DNA of 64,000 nt from Prolixibacteraceae bacterium (GTDB taxonomy: Bacteria; Bacteroidota; Bacteroidia; Bacteroidales; Prolixibacteraceae): assembly GCA_019459525.1 (NCBI GenBank), contig JAIBEY010000060.1:62001-126000 (forward strand). Direction: 5' to 3'. Position numbers and translations under genes: made by a program. Under the pieces are notes generated by a model. The model saw nothing but the letters and a program-made list of their open reading frames with translations, ran no database searches and was not told the DNA's origin. Position 1 is the first letter of the stretch. Each line of letters starts with the position of its first letter. This document shows, in pieces, positions 9,172 to 18,027 of the stretch.

Positions 9172-10704
9172 TTAATAACCAGGATTTTGTACAAGATTTT
9201 TATTTACATTCAATTCCCTAAAATGGAATGGATAAACCAATCTTTCCTTAGTTACATTGTATGCAGAGGGCAATATCCATGGATAAAGTTTTTTCATCTC
9301 AACGCCATGCTTATTCATTACTTCTATAGCCTTTCCCGTACGAATAAGATCTGTCCAACGGTGATTTTCGAAAGCCAATTCATGACGCATTTCATTCGCC
9401 ACATCTTCTTTTGTCACAGCCGACAAAGCTTTAAGTCCTGCTCTTTTTCTTACCAGATTAATATAAGGAAGAGCTTCTCCTGGTTTATTTTGTTCGACCA
9501 AACACTCTGCCAATAATAACAGAGCTCCGGAATAACGGTAGACAGGGAAGTTATCTCCGGTATTATACCCTTGACTGTATGGAGGATGGTAGTACTTCGT
9601 CACAAAGTAACGATACCCCTTTCCATCTGTCGGTTTATAATCAACAATACTTTTCACGGCCTCTACAGTGAATTGCTCTTCAACTAGGGTTCCTTCGGCA
9701 ACAGCAACAGATGCATTTAGTCTGTTATCACCACTTTCATACGAATCGATCATTTCCTGAGTTGGAACATTCCATCCGGCTGTTGTATAGTTGCTGGCGC
9801 TTACTCCCATAAGAAACTCGGTATTGCTGCATTTAGGGATCATATACCATGCAAAATCACTTTGCTGTCCTCCTTCACCTTCTTTATACTGAACTTCGAA
9901 AATTGATTCCTGATGGTTTTTGTTCGCGGGATCAAACACGCTGGCATAACTATCCAAAAGATTATAATTCATTTTAGTTATATCGAGCAATGCGGCTTGA
10001 GCTAGAGAATATTCTTTAGCAGGTTTCGTCATATAAGCGTAAGCCAATAGCATTTTGGCAGCCCCCATAGTTGCTCTGCCTGATTGAGGAAAAGTTTTAG
10101 CAACAGGTAATCCGATTTGAATAGCCTGGCTAACATCTTCGATTATTTGCTTATAAATTGCTTCAACTGTAGAATTCGGTTGAAAAGCATCTGCCTCATT
10201 AGTTACTTCTTTAAGCATTAAAGGGACGGGTCCCCAATGTTGAACCAGGTCGAAATAATAAAATGCTCTAAGAAACAATGCTTCTGCTAATACAGCATTT
10301 TTCTCATTTTCAGTCATTTCAGAACCGTCAATACGGGTTAAAATGGTATTTACTCTCGAAATGCCCGAATACACAGCACTATATCGGTTAGGTATCCTAC
10401 CTGTTGTTGTTTCATCATCCAAGAACTCAACGATACATTCAATTGGTAAATACGGTCCCCTATCGCCAGAGTACAAAGTAAAAAAAGTATTGTCCGACCG
10501 CATTTCATCGGTATATACGCCATTCAGGGCAATTGTCCGCATATTTTCATAGGCCCCAACAAGCGCCTGATCAAAGTGTGTTGCTGTTTTATAAAAAGAG
10601 GCGGAAGTAACGGCAGTCTTTGGCGACAAATTCAAGAAATCTTCCTTACAGGAACTTAAACCGATAAGCCCGAATAAAAAGATATATAATAATTTATTTT
10701 TCAT
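9172..10704 (-). CDS. SusD/RagB-like outer-membrane lipoprotein, unit 2
   Basis: Glycan-binding lid of the unit 2 transporter. 510 aa from ATG at 10704 (MKNKLLYIFLFGLIGLSSC), giving a compact signal peptide with a good lipobox (LSSC); a start 7 codons upstream would add a non-signal-like tail. SusD-type TPR helices (LAEALFLRAFYYFDLVQHWGPVPL) and C-terminal region (NEMRHELAFENHRWTDLIRTGKA) are clear. It starts 31 bp after the susC stop. Confidence 0.95.
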   Translation of the reverse strand: MKNKLLYIFLFGLIGLSSCKEDFLNLSPKTAVTSASFYKTATHFDQALVGAYENMRTIALNGVYTDEMRSDNTFFTLYSGDRGPYLPIECIVEFLDDETTTGRIPNRYSAVYSGISRVNTILTRIDGSEMTENEKNAVLAEALFLRAFYYFDLVQHWGPVPLMLKEVTNEADAFQPNSTVEAIYKQIIEDVSQAIQIGLPVAKTFPQSGRATMGAAKMLLAYAYMTKPAKEYSLAQAALLDITKMNYNLLDSYASVFDPANKNHQESIFEVQYKEGEGGQQSDFAWYMIPKCSNTEFLMGVSASNYTTAGWNVPTQEMIDSYESGDNRLNASVAVAEGTLVEEQFTVEAVKSIVDYKPTDGKGYRYFVTKYYHPPYSQGYNTGDNFPVYRYSGALLLLAECLVEQNKPGEALPYINLVRKRAGLKALSAVTKEDVANEMRHELAFENHRWTDLIRTGKAIEVMNKHGVEMKKLYPWILPSAYNVTKERLVYPFHFRELNVNKNLVQNPGY

Positions 10705-10735
10705 AACTATACATATTAATAGCAATTAATGATTG

Positions 10736-13700
10736 TTAAAATTTAATATTTATACCCAGTGTATAAATACTTGCAACAGGATAAGAACTTATATCAACAC
10801 CTTGATATAAACCGTTTGAGCCATTATTCCCAACTTCCGGATTCATCCCATGATAATTGGTGAGCATAAAGGCATTCTGTGCGCTAAAATAGAGCCGTGC
10901 GCTTTTGATATAAGCGTTTGTTCGTATAGGCAAGGTATAACCTAATGTTATGTTTTTAACGGCAAGGTATGATCCATCAGATACCCATCTGGTATTGTTA
11001 TATCTAAACAATTCGGTGGTACCAGATCTGGTACGTGGAATATTTCCTTTCCCAGGATTCTCCAGAGATCTCCATCTTTCAGCAACTTCTTTTGTTACAT
11101 TGAAAACACCATCAATATTCTCTGTTGACTCTAGCATGCCATCAATAATATCACCGCCCACAGCTCCGGCAATAACAACGCTTGCATCAAAATTCTTGTA
11201 ATAGAATTCGTTGGTCAGTCCGTAAAGGAAATCAGGATTGGGATCCCCGATAATAGTTCTATCCTTCATGTCAATTATTCCATCAGGAACTCCGTCAGGA
11301 CCGCTAATATCTTTCATTCTGGCAGTTCCGACCATTGAAGAAGCATGTTTGGGCTGTGAGTCAAGCTCTGCTTGAGTCATATAAACTCCGTCAAAAATAT
11401 AACCCATAAATTGTCCTAACGGCTGGCCTACCTGAGTTCTATTATAATCGCCCTGGTTGTTGTTTCCTCCGATAGGTGTATTGTTTGTCCCGAGTTTTAT
11501 CGCTTCGTTTCGGTTAAAAGTGATATTAAAATTAGTGTTCCATCTAAATTTCCCAACATAATTCTTCGTTTCTAATCCAAACTCATGTCCCCAGAATTTG
11601 AACTCTCCAATATTTGATTGAATACTCGAAAATCCGGTTTGCAGTGGAATGTCAATCGAATACAACAACCCATCTGTTCTTTTCCGGTAATAATCGTAGA
11701 TAAAGAAGATACGATCTTTAAATAAGCCTATATCAAGTCCAAGATCGTATTGCGCGGTTGTTTCCCATGTTAAGTCGTTATTCCCGATGGCATTAAGTGC
11801 TTTCCCTGATGTAATAGCACCATTAGTTACATAATTTTTAGTATCGAGGGATGCGATATAGCTATAATTACCAATATTATTATTTCCAACTTTACCATAA
11901 CTTCCCCTGACTTTCAAATAGCTAAGCTCATCTATGTTTTGCATAAAACTTTCCTCTGAAGCAATCCAACCTACAGAAACCGATGGGAAATTTCCCCATT
12001 TGGCATTGGATCCAAAACGAGAACAACCATCCCTACGAAAAGCCATTGATAGTAAATACTTTCCATCATAATTGTAGTTCAATCGTCCGATATAAGATAG
12101 CATTGACCATTCTGATTTACCTCCGGAGCCAGTTTTTACTGTTGCTACATTAAACCAGTTAACTGCATCATCAGGAAATTTTGAAGCACTTATTGAGGTG
12201 GATTCGTCACTTGTTTTTTGCGAAGTATATCCAACCAAAGCATCAAAATTATGCTTCTCCTTGTATGTTTTTGTGTAAGTTAATGTGTTTTCAACCAACC
12301 AGGTCATATAATTTCCAGTTCCATAACTGCCTGTCGCTGGTTGAGGTGGTGCCGAAAACATTCCTCCCTGAACCGATGACGGTGTAAACGATTCAGATAC
12401 TCTGTTCCCAAGATCTACATTGGCACTGAGTTTGTATTTCAATCCGTCAATCAATTCAACTTCAGTAAAAGCATTAACAATAGCACTCGTTTGTTTGGTT
12501 GGATTCTCTCTCCGCATCAACACCAAATAATAGTTTGAGTTTGCAAACATTCCCGGTGGATAAAACGAAATCGGGTAAGTGCCGTCGTCATTTTTATACT
12601 TTAGGGCCGGATCCATCAAAAAAGATGAATGGATTATGTTTCGTCCATTACCTAAACCAGGCGTTATTTGGCTGTTGCGATATGATCCGGCCAAATTCAA
12701 ACCAAAGGTTATTTTTTCCGATGCTTCAAATAAATTATTCGATCTCGCAGTAAATCTTTCGGCATAAGTATTTAATATAACACCTTCCTGCTTGTTGTAA
12801 TTGAGGTTGACTGAAGATTTAAATTTGGTTGTCCCTGTTGAAAGGGAAAGGTTATAATTTTGTGTCGCCGCATTTCGTAGCAGAATATCATACCAATTGG
12901 TGCCTTCTTTCACTTGCTCCGGATTTTGGTATTGAGCAGGTACTCCCCCTGTATAACCTTCGTATTGAGCCTTATCTTCGTAATACTCTTTTTTGAATTG
13001 AGCAAATTCCCTGGCATTCATTACATCCGGTTTGCCTCGATCTTGTACTCTTTCTGTACCATAATAGGCACTAAATTCAATATTGGTCACACCTGATTTT
13101 CCGGTTTTGGTATTGACAAGAATAACTCCATTCGCGGCGCGTGAACCATACAATGATGTAGCCGATGCATCCTTTAAAATAGATATTGATTCAATTTCAT
13201 CAGGACTCAATGTCTCTATACCACTTATCGAAGGAAATCCATCGATTACCACCAAGGGGCTGTTACCAGCGTTTATTGAAGCTTGTCCCCTGATACGGTA
13301 AGATAACCCACCGTTTGGTTCACCTGATGTTTGATAGATTTGTACACCTGCAAATTTGCCTTGCATTTTCTGGCCGATATTCGAAACTGGCAGATCCGCC
13401 AGTTCGTCTGTATTAATCTGGCTCATTGCACCTGTTACGTTCCTTTTTTTCTGAGTACCGTAACCAATCGCTACAACTTCCTCAATACCAATAGCATCTT
13501 CTGAAAGTGTCACGTTAACAGTTGTCTGATTTCCTACCTTTACTTCCTGCATTTTCATCCCTACAAAAGAAAATTGCAGAATTCCATTTTCCGGAATATT
13601 TGAAAGCGAATAAGCACCATCGGCATCTGTAATTGAACCATTGGTCGTTCCTTTCACCAAAACCGAAACCCCTGGAAGCGGACTTCCCGATGTATCGGAA

Positions 13701-14125
13701 ACCTTTCCGGTTACTTTTTTTGATGGCTGTTGGTTTTCCATCAAAAGAGCACTTTTTACACTCTCATCAGTGATGATAATGTACCGATCAACAATCTGGT
13801 ATTGAAAATTTGCTGATCCAATTATCCTATCCAAAATCGCATCAATTGACTGGTTATCTACCTTTATTGAAATTTTCTTCTCTACATCCAACTTGGTGCT
13901 GTTGTAGGCAAATTTAAATTCCGACAGCGATTCTATTTGCTTAAAAACACTCTCGATCGTTGCATTCTTCGACTCAAAAGTCAACCTGGTTGCCTGAGAG
14001 TAACTCACTGATGCAAAAGACATCAGGCCCAGTAAGATAAAAATAAAGGTTAGTTTCATAATGCGTAAATACTTTCGTATCGGGATAAATGATTCCCAAC
14101 ACAAACATGGTCTGTTTTTTTTCAT
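10736..14125 (-). CDS. SusC-like TonB-dependent transporter with STN domain, unit 2
   Basis: Outer-membrane importer and signal transducer of unit 2. 1129 aa: MKKN extension, signal core after Met23 (KLTFIFILLGLMSFASVSYS), STN domain about 47-120, carboxypeptidase-regulatory-like domain about 138-215, plug about 225-345 (LVVIDGFPSISG, DEIESISILKDASATSLYGSR) and barrel ending in Phe. Paired with SusD2 and downstream of its own sigma/FecR. The rhamnosidase in the same unit suggests a rhamnose-containing ligand (inference). Confidence 0.96.
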   Translation of the reverse strand: MKKNRPCLCWESFIPIRKYLRIMKLTFIFILLGLMSFASVSYSQATRLTFESKNATIESVFKQIESLSEFKFAYNSTKLDVEKKISIKVDNQSIDAILDRIIGSANFQYQIVDRYIIITDESVKSALLMENQQPSKKVTGKVSDTSGSPLPGVSVLVKGTTNGSITDADGAYSLSNIPENGILQFSFVGMKMQEVKVGNQTTVNVTLSEDAIGIEEVVAIGYGTQKKRNVTGAMSQINTDELADLPVSNIGQKMQGKFAGVQIYQTSGEPNGGLSYRIRGQASINAGNSPLVVIDGFPSISGIETLSPDEIESISILKDASATSLYGSRAANGVILVNTKTGKSGVTNIEFSAYYGTERVQDRGKPDVMNAREFAQFKKEYYEDKAQYEGYTGGVPAQYQNPEQVKEGTNWYDILLRNAATQNYNLSLSTGTTKFKSSVNLNYNKQEGVILNTYAERFTARSNNLFEASEKITFGLNLAGSYRNSQITPGLGNGRNIIHSSFLMDPALKYKNDDGTYPISFYPPGMFANSNYYLVLMRRENPTKQTSAIVNAFTEVELIDGLKYKLSANVDLGNRVSESFTPSSVQGGMFSAPPQPATGSYGTGNYMTWLVENTLTYTKTYKEKHNFDALVGYTSQKTSDESTSISASKFPDDAVNWFNVATVKTGSGGKSEWSMLSYIGRLNYNYDGKYLLSMAFRRDGCSRFGSNAKWGNFPSVSVGWIASEESFMQNIDELSYLKVRGSYGKVGNNNIGNYSYIASLDTKNYVTNGAITSGKALNAIGNNDLTWETTAQYDLGLDIGLFKDRIFFIYDYYRKRTDGLLYSIDIPLQTGFSSIQSNIGEFKFWGHEFGLETKNYVGKFRWNTNFNITFNRNEAIKLGTNNTPIGGNNNQGDYNRTQVGQPLGQFMGYIFDGVYMTQAELDSQPKHASSMVGTARMKDISGPDGVPDGIIDMKDRTIIGDPNPDFLYGLTNEFYYKNFDASVVIAGAVGGDIIDGMLESTENIDGVFNVTKEVAERWRSLENPGKGNIPRTRSGTTELFRYNNTRWVSDGSYLAVKNITLGYTLPIRTNAYIKSARLYFSAQNAFMLTNYHGMNPEVGNNGSNGLYQGVDISSYPVASIYTLGINIKF

Positions 14126-14138
14126 AAATTTGTTGCGT

Positions 14139-14211
14139 TAAGTGTTAAACTATGGTTTGACATGTGAAAGAGCGGTAATTCTTCGACCAATTATCGCTCT
14201 TTATTTTTTTT
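14139..14211 (+). ncRNA. Predicted antisense RNA over the susC2 leader (DonS-like)
   Basis: Seen on the plus strand: TAAATTTG (14125-14132) across the susC2 start codon; an 8-bp hairpin with one G-T pair (14143-14150 with 14155-14162, loop TATG); then a 14-bp hairpin with one G-T pair (14167-14180 with 14189-14202), followed by TTATTTTTTTT to 14211. That is a -7 box, two stem-loops and a T8 tail within about 85 nt. Inference: antisense RNA of about 72 nt against the susC2 leader. This is the clearest terminator of the four. Confidence 0.48.
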
Positions 14212-14218
14212 GCATAAA

Positions 14219-15229
14219 TTAGCGTTTAGGGGTTAATATAATTTTTCCTTTTTCGTATCTGTAATTAACCGACAGGGTCAGGCTGACCACTTCCATCAGA
14301 CGCTCAAGCCGTTCATCTTCATACAGTTCTACGGTAAGCCTACGGTCATAAAATTGTTTTTCATCGTAAATAACTTCCACATCGTACCAACGCTCCAGCT
14401 TCCGAACCAGATTACCGAAAGTATCATCTTTAAAAATAAGCCGGTTATTTTTCCATCCATCTATTTCGTCTTGAGGAAAACGATTTGCAGCCAATTGATG
14501 ATTCTTTTTTGAGTAAGCAAATGATTGCCCGGGTTTTACTTCCTTCACAACCGGTTGTTTACACGATAAATTATTAAGGATCAGGTTTACTTTACCTTCA
14601 AACAACGAGGTTTCTATCTGATTTTCATCGGCATAAGCTTTGACATTAAATTTGGTTCCCAGCACTTTCACATCCACTCCGGAAGTATGCACCACGAACG
14701 GCTGGCGTGCATTTGTGGCAACCTCGAAAAAAGCTTCACCGTCGAGGTAAACATCGCGTTGACCTTTACTGAAGTTACCCGGATATTTAATTTTGGTAGC
14801 TGAATTCAACCACACTTTGGTACCATCGGCCAATATAATTTGTGACTTCTGTCCTCGCGGGGCAATCGTTTCGGTATATTGATCGGTCGATTGGTTTAAC
14901 TGGCTTACCCCATATAAAATTCCAAGCCCAACAAGAGGAATCAGGAGAAACGCGGCCACTTTTTGGTAAACAGTCAAAATCCGCCTGAACGAAAACCCCG
15001 ATTGCAGGTGGTGTTCGTTTTGGTACTCCTGAATTTGTTTAAATACCGTTTCGATCAGTGTATTTGAGTCGATTTCCGGAGATAAGGTCCAATGCTCCGA
15101 CAACCATTTTTCGACCTCAAAATGTGTTGCGGGATTAGAAAGCCAGCTTTTGAAAGCAGTTAGTTCCTGAATGCTGCAATCCTGTTCAGCCAAAAACCGG
15201 TTGGCAATATCGATGATCTTTTCTGGCAT
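14219..15229 (-). CDS. FecR-family anti-sigma factor, unit 2
   Basis: 336 aa. N-terminal cytoplasmic region (1-85), one transmembrane helix about 92-112 (VAAFLLIPLVGLGILYGV), FecR domain about 125-230 (LADGTKVWLNSATKIKYPG, KVLGTKFNVKAY), DUF4974-like C-terminus (FKDDTFGNLVRKLERWYDVEV). Regulates the sigma factor encoded 173 bp upstream and receives the signal from SusC2. Confidence 0.95.
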   Translation of the reverse strand: MPEKIIDIANRFLAEQDCSIQELTAFKSWLSNPATHFEVEKWLSEHWTLSPEIDSNTLIETVFKQIQEYQNEHHLQSGFSFRRILTVYQKVAAFLLIPLVGLGILYGVSQLNQSTDQYTETIAPRGQKSQIILADGTKVWLNSATKIKYPGNFSKGQRDVYLDGEAFFEVATNARQPFVVHTSGVDVKVLGTKFNVKAYADENQIETSLFEGKVNLILNNLSCKQPVVKEVKPGQSFAYSKKNHQLAANRFPQDEIDGWKNNRLIFKDDTFGNLVRKLERWYDVEVIYDEKQFYDRRLTVELYEDERLERLMEVVSLTLSVNYRYEKGKIILTPKR

Positions 15230-15402
15230 ATTATCTGATTTGTAAGTAATACGACCAAAGGTGAGATTTCCGTGAAGGTATTTCGAAAAAAGTTTGCAGT
15301 TTCAGTATTCAGAAAAAAGGAAGCGATAGAATGAATGAAGAGAATATAAAAAAGTATCTGTGCTAATCTTGATTATCTGTGTTGAAAAACTCAAAACATT
15401 TA

Positions 15403-15978
15403 CTACGAGAAATATAAAAATGCCAACACAATAAATTTCCTGAATTCTTTACGGAGAAATGCCAGCGCATTACGAATCTGACTATCGACAGTATTTTCGG
15501 ATATATTCAGCCGTTCGGCTATTTGCTTGTAGCTTAACCCTTCAAAACGGCTTAAACGAAAAATTTCCCTGCGGCGCTCCGGAATTTCGTCAATGAGTCT
15601 CTGCAATTTTTCTTCAGCGTCTTCCTGTAGCATATTTTCCTGCCCTTCGTCAATCAATAAATCCTGCTGAAAATGTTCGCCAACAAAATATAGTTTTCGG
15701 TTTACAGCCGATTTCAGATGATCGAGCACCAAATGTTTGGCGATGGAGAAAAGATAGGATTGAAAATCCTTTCCGGGATCAACCGCTTCTTTTTTTAGCC
15801 ATAGCTTTACAAAAACTTCCTGAACAATTTCTTCGGGATCGACCTGAGCAGGAACTATTTTAACAGCAAAGCCCTTTACCTTATTCCGATATTTGTAAAA
15901 CAAAACTTCAAAGGCAAACGAGTCGCCTTCTTTGAGCTTCTTTACCAGTTCCTTTTCAGTATGCAGGAGTTTTTCCAA
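15403..15978 (-). CDS. ECF RNA polymerase sigma-70 factor, unit 2
   Basis: 191 aa. Region 2 (DPEEIVQEVFVKLWLKKE) and region 4 (RFEGLSYKQIAERLNISENTVDSQIRNALAFLRKEF) are intact. Partner of FecR2. A one-mismatch -7 box (TTACTTTG, 16015-16022) lies 36 nt upstream of the ATG on the minus strand. Confidence 0.94.
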   Translation of the reverse strand: MEKLLHTEKELVKKLKEGDSFAFEVLFYKYRNKVKGFAVKIVPAQVDPEEIVQEVFVKLWLKKEAVDPGKDFQSYLFSIAKHLVLDHLKSAVNRKLYFVGEHFQQDLLIDEGQENMLQEDAEEKLQRLIDEIPERRREIFRLSRFEGLSYKQIAERLNISENTVDSQIRNALAFLRKEFRKFIVLAFLYFS

Positions 15979-16117
15979 TGGTTGACTTTACTTTATGATT
16001 TCAGAAAACGCAAACAAAGTAAAGAAAATTAGTCCGGAAAAGAGATGAATTAATGTTTGAGTTTTGCGGATTGCACAAGGGGTGGGATAAAATAACGTGA
16101 GTTTAATTATCGAAAAT

Positions 16118-16172
16118 AAAGCGGCCAAATCGTCCATGACCCAATTAGGGCTTTGGATGCTTTGGCCGCTTT
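16118..16172 (-). terminator. Terminator-like hairpin after susD3
   Basis: Perfect 12-bp inverted repeat (AAAGCGGCCAAA 16118-16129 with 16161-16172), 31-nt loop, followed on the minus strand by ATTTTCG. A second perfect 8-bp hairpin (GCTATTTT 16201-16208 with 16221-16228) lies between it and the susD3 stop. Together they fill the 263-bp gap 15979-16241. Confidence 0.6.
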
Positions 16173-16241
16173 CAGATGGTCGTATCAGAGTGATTAATTG
16201 GCTATTTTATTCCTGAAAACAAAATAGCTAATCCGGGTTAT

Positions 16242-18014
16242 TTATTCGAGTGTAGGATTAAAAGTGCCATCCCAGTTGTTGTTTTGCTCTATTTTGCTGT
16301 TCAGGTCGATAACCGATTTTTTGATCGGGAAGAAGTAATATTTCTCAGGAACCGACATCACCTTAACTCCTGTTACCGGAATTTGCATGATGCTGTATTT
16401 AAAATCGGTTTCTGTTAATTCATTAGTTCCTGCCTTTGTTTTGGCCTCTGAGATAGGCATTTCTGTTCCATCAAGGTTTATGGCGATAGCTTCTACCCCA
16501 TGTTTGGTGGTGCCGTCTAACCTGTCTAGCATTCTCAAACGACGTAAATTCCAGAAAGAATGACCTTCAAAACAGAATTCAATATTCCGTTCGGCTAAAA
16601 TCGCTTCCCTGATCTCTTCCCTGCTTGTAGCAGTTATCCCGTATTTACCATCGGCACCAAGCTCAATACCTGCACGTTTTCTGATTTCCTTCAATATGGA
16701 TAAAGCGACTTCAGATTTGCCGGTTTCGTTGGCTGTTTCAGCATAATTGAGCATAACTTCGGCAAAACGCATAACAATGTAGTCGATATCGTATTGCTCT
16801 ACTTCCGACTGCAAAAGTGTTAAATCGCTGGCCTTGCGGATAAAAAATCCGCTATAGCTGTCCAGGTTCGTTGAGTTTGTCCCGGCTTTTGGATTCACCC
16901 CAAAGTCATCAAGAACATCAGCAACGCCCAAAGATGTATATTGCCGATTTCCTTTTTTGTTTGAGACTTCATATACCGATGCGTTCCAAACAACTGATTT
17001 ATCGAAACGGGGATCCCTGTTTTTCCAGTAGGCTTGTAAAAATTTATCGTCGGTAGAATAATATTTTCCGGTTGGGTCGTTATAAAGCTTGCCATCTTTC
17101 ATCGGAAATTCCTTAACAAACTCCCAGGTAGGAGAAGCCCAGGCATTCCCGCGGCTTTCGGAACCAGGGCGAACCCCATAATCCCAATTCGCTGTTTTAT
17201 TCGGATAAGTATTAATTACCGAGAAAACAACTTCAGGCCCTCTTTCAACGAGAAAAATGTCATCGTATTCAGCAGTAAGCGCGTAACCCAGATTCTTCAG
17301 TTTATTGTATGCCGTTTCGTTGGCCGAATAGGCTTCTTTCCAATAAGCGTTGTCCCATTTGTTGGTCGGATTGAACTGCGGCGATGCTTTGTACAACAAC
17401 ACTTTTGCCTTAAAAGCTGTAGCAAAACAACCATCAACCTTTCCAAAATTACTTGATGTTGAAGCAATTTTCTCAGGAAGAAGACTGATTGATTCATCCA
17501 AATCTTTAATAATCAGGTCAAAACATTCTTTTGTTGTATTTCTTTTCACGTATAAATCATCTTGGTCTTTATCCTGAGGTACTGTAATATACGGAACTCC
17601 GCCATGGTAAACGACCATCTTAAAATAGACATATGCCCTTAGAAACTTCGTTTGCCCGATAATTCCCGACTTCACATCGGCTGGCAATGTTCCGTTCGTT
17701 ACATTCTGAATGGCTTCGTTGATGAGCCTGATTTTAGAATAATCCCACTGCTTGTATTCATCGTTTGTAATGTTAATCCGGTCGGGATAAAAGACGATTC
17801 CGGATAACTGTTGGGTGGTCTGGTCTTGCGTTGGCGACCAGTTATCGAAAACATTCGCGTAAAGATTAGCCATGTACGCATTCACCAACGATTCGTCGTT
17901 CCAGACTAATTCGGCATTGTAGTCGTAGATATCCTCGATATCCAGGGTATTGCAACTATTCGCTGAGAATAGTGCAACAACTGCAATAATTATATATGTT
18001 AATTTATTTTTCAT
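16242..18014 (-). CDS. SusD/RagB-like outer-membrane lipoprotein, unit 3
   Basis: 590 aa from ATG at 18014 (MKNKLTYIIIAVVALFSANSC), which leaves a normal lipoprotein signal and a 13-bp gap to susC; the ATG at 18044 would overlap susC. SusD features: TPR-like N-terminal helices (GQTKFLRAYVYFKMVVYHGGVPYI), C-terminal REAILAERNIEFCFEGHSFW. Longer than SusD2, as is common for SusDs of larger ligands. No degradative enzyme accompanies it. Confidence 0.95.
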   Translation of the reverse strand: MKNKLTYIIIAVVALFSANSCNTLDIEDIYDYNAELVWNDESLVNAYMANLYANVFDNWSPTQDQTTQQLSGIVFYPDRINITNDEYKQWDYSKIRLINEAIQNVTNGTLPADVKSGIIGQTKFLRAYVYFKMVVYHGGVPYITVPQDKDQDDLYVKRNTTKECFDLIIKDLDESISLLPEKIASTSSNFGKVDGCFATAFKAKVLLYKASPQFNPTNKWDNAYWKEAYSANETAYNKLKNLGYALTAEYDDIFLVERGPEVVFSVINTYPNKTANWDYGVRPGSESRGNAWASPTWEFVKEFPMKDGKLYNDPTGKYYSTDDKFLQAYWKNRDPRFDKSVVWNASVYEVSNKKGNRQYTSLGVADVLDDFGVNPKAGTNSTNLDSYSGFFIRKASDLTLLQSEVEQYDIDYIVMRFAEVMLNYAETANETGKSEVALSILKEIRKRAGIELGADGKYGITATSREEIREAILAERNIEFCFEGHSFWNLRRLRMLDRLDGTTKHGVEAIAINLDGTEMPISEAKTKAGTNELTETDFKYSIMQIPVTGVKVMSVPEKYYFFPIKKSVIDLNSKIEQNNNWDGTFNPTLE

Positions 18015-18027
18015 TGTACCTGTTTTA

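Noticed and set aside
14143-14211. Hairpins at fecR-susC junctions as terminators of the fecR transcript
   Set aside because: On the minus strand they are not followed by U-tracts; at three of four junctions the T-run lies on the plus-strand side only.
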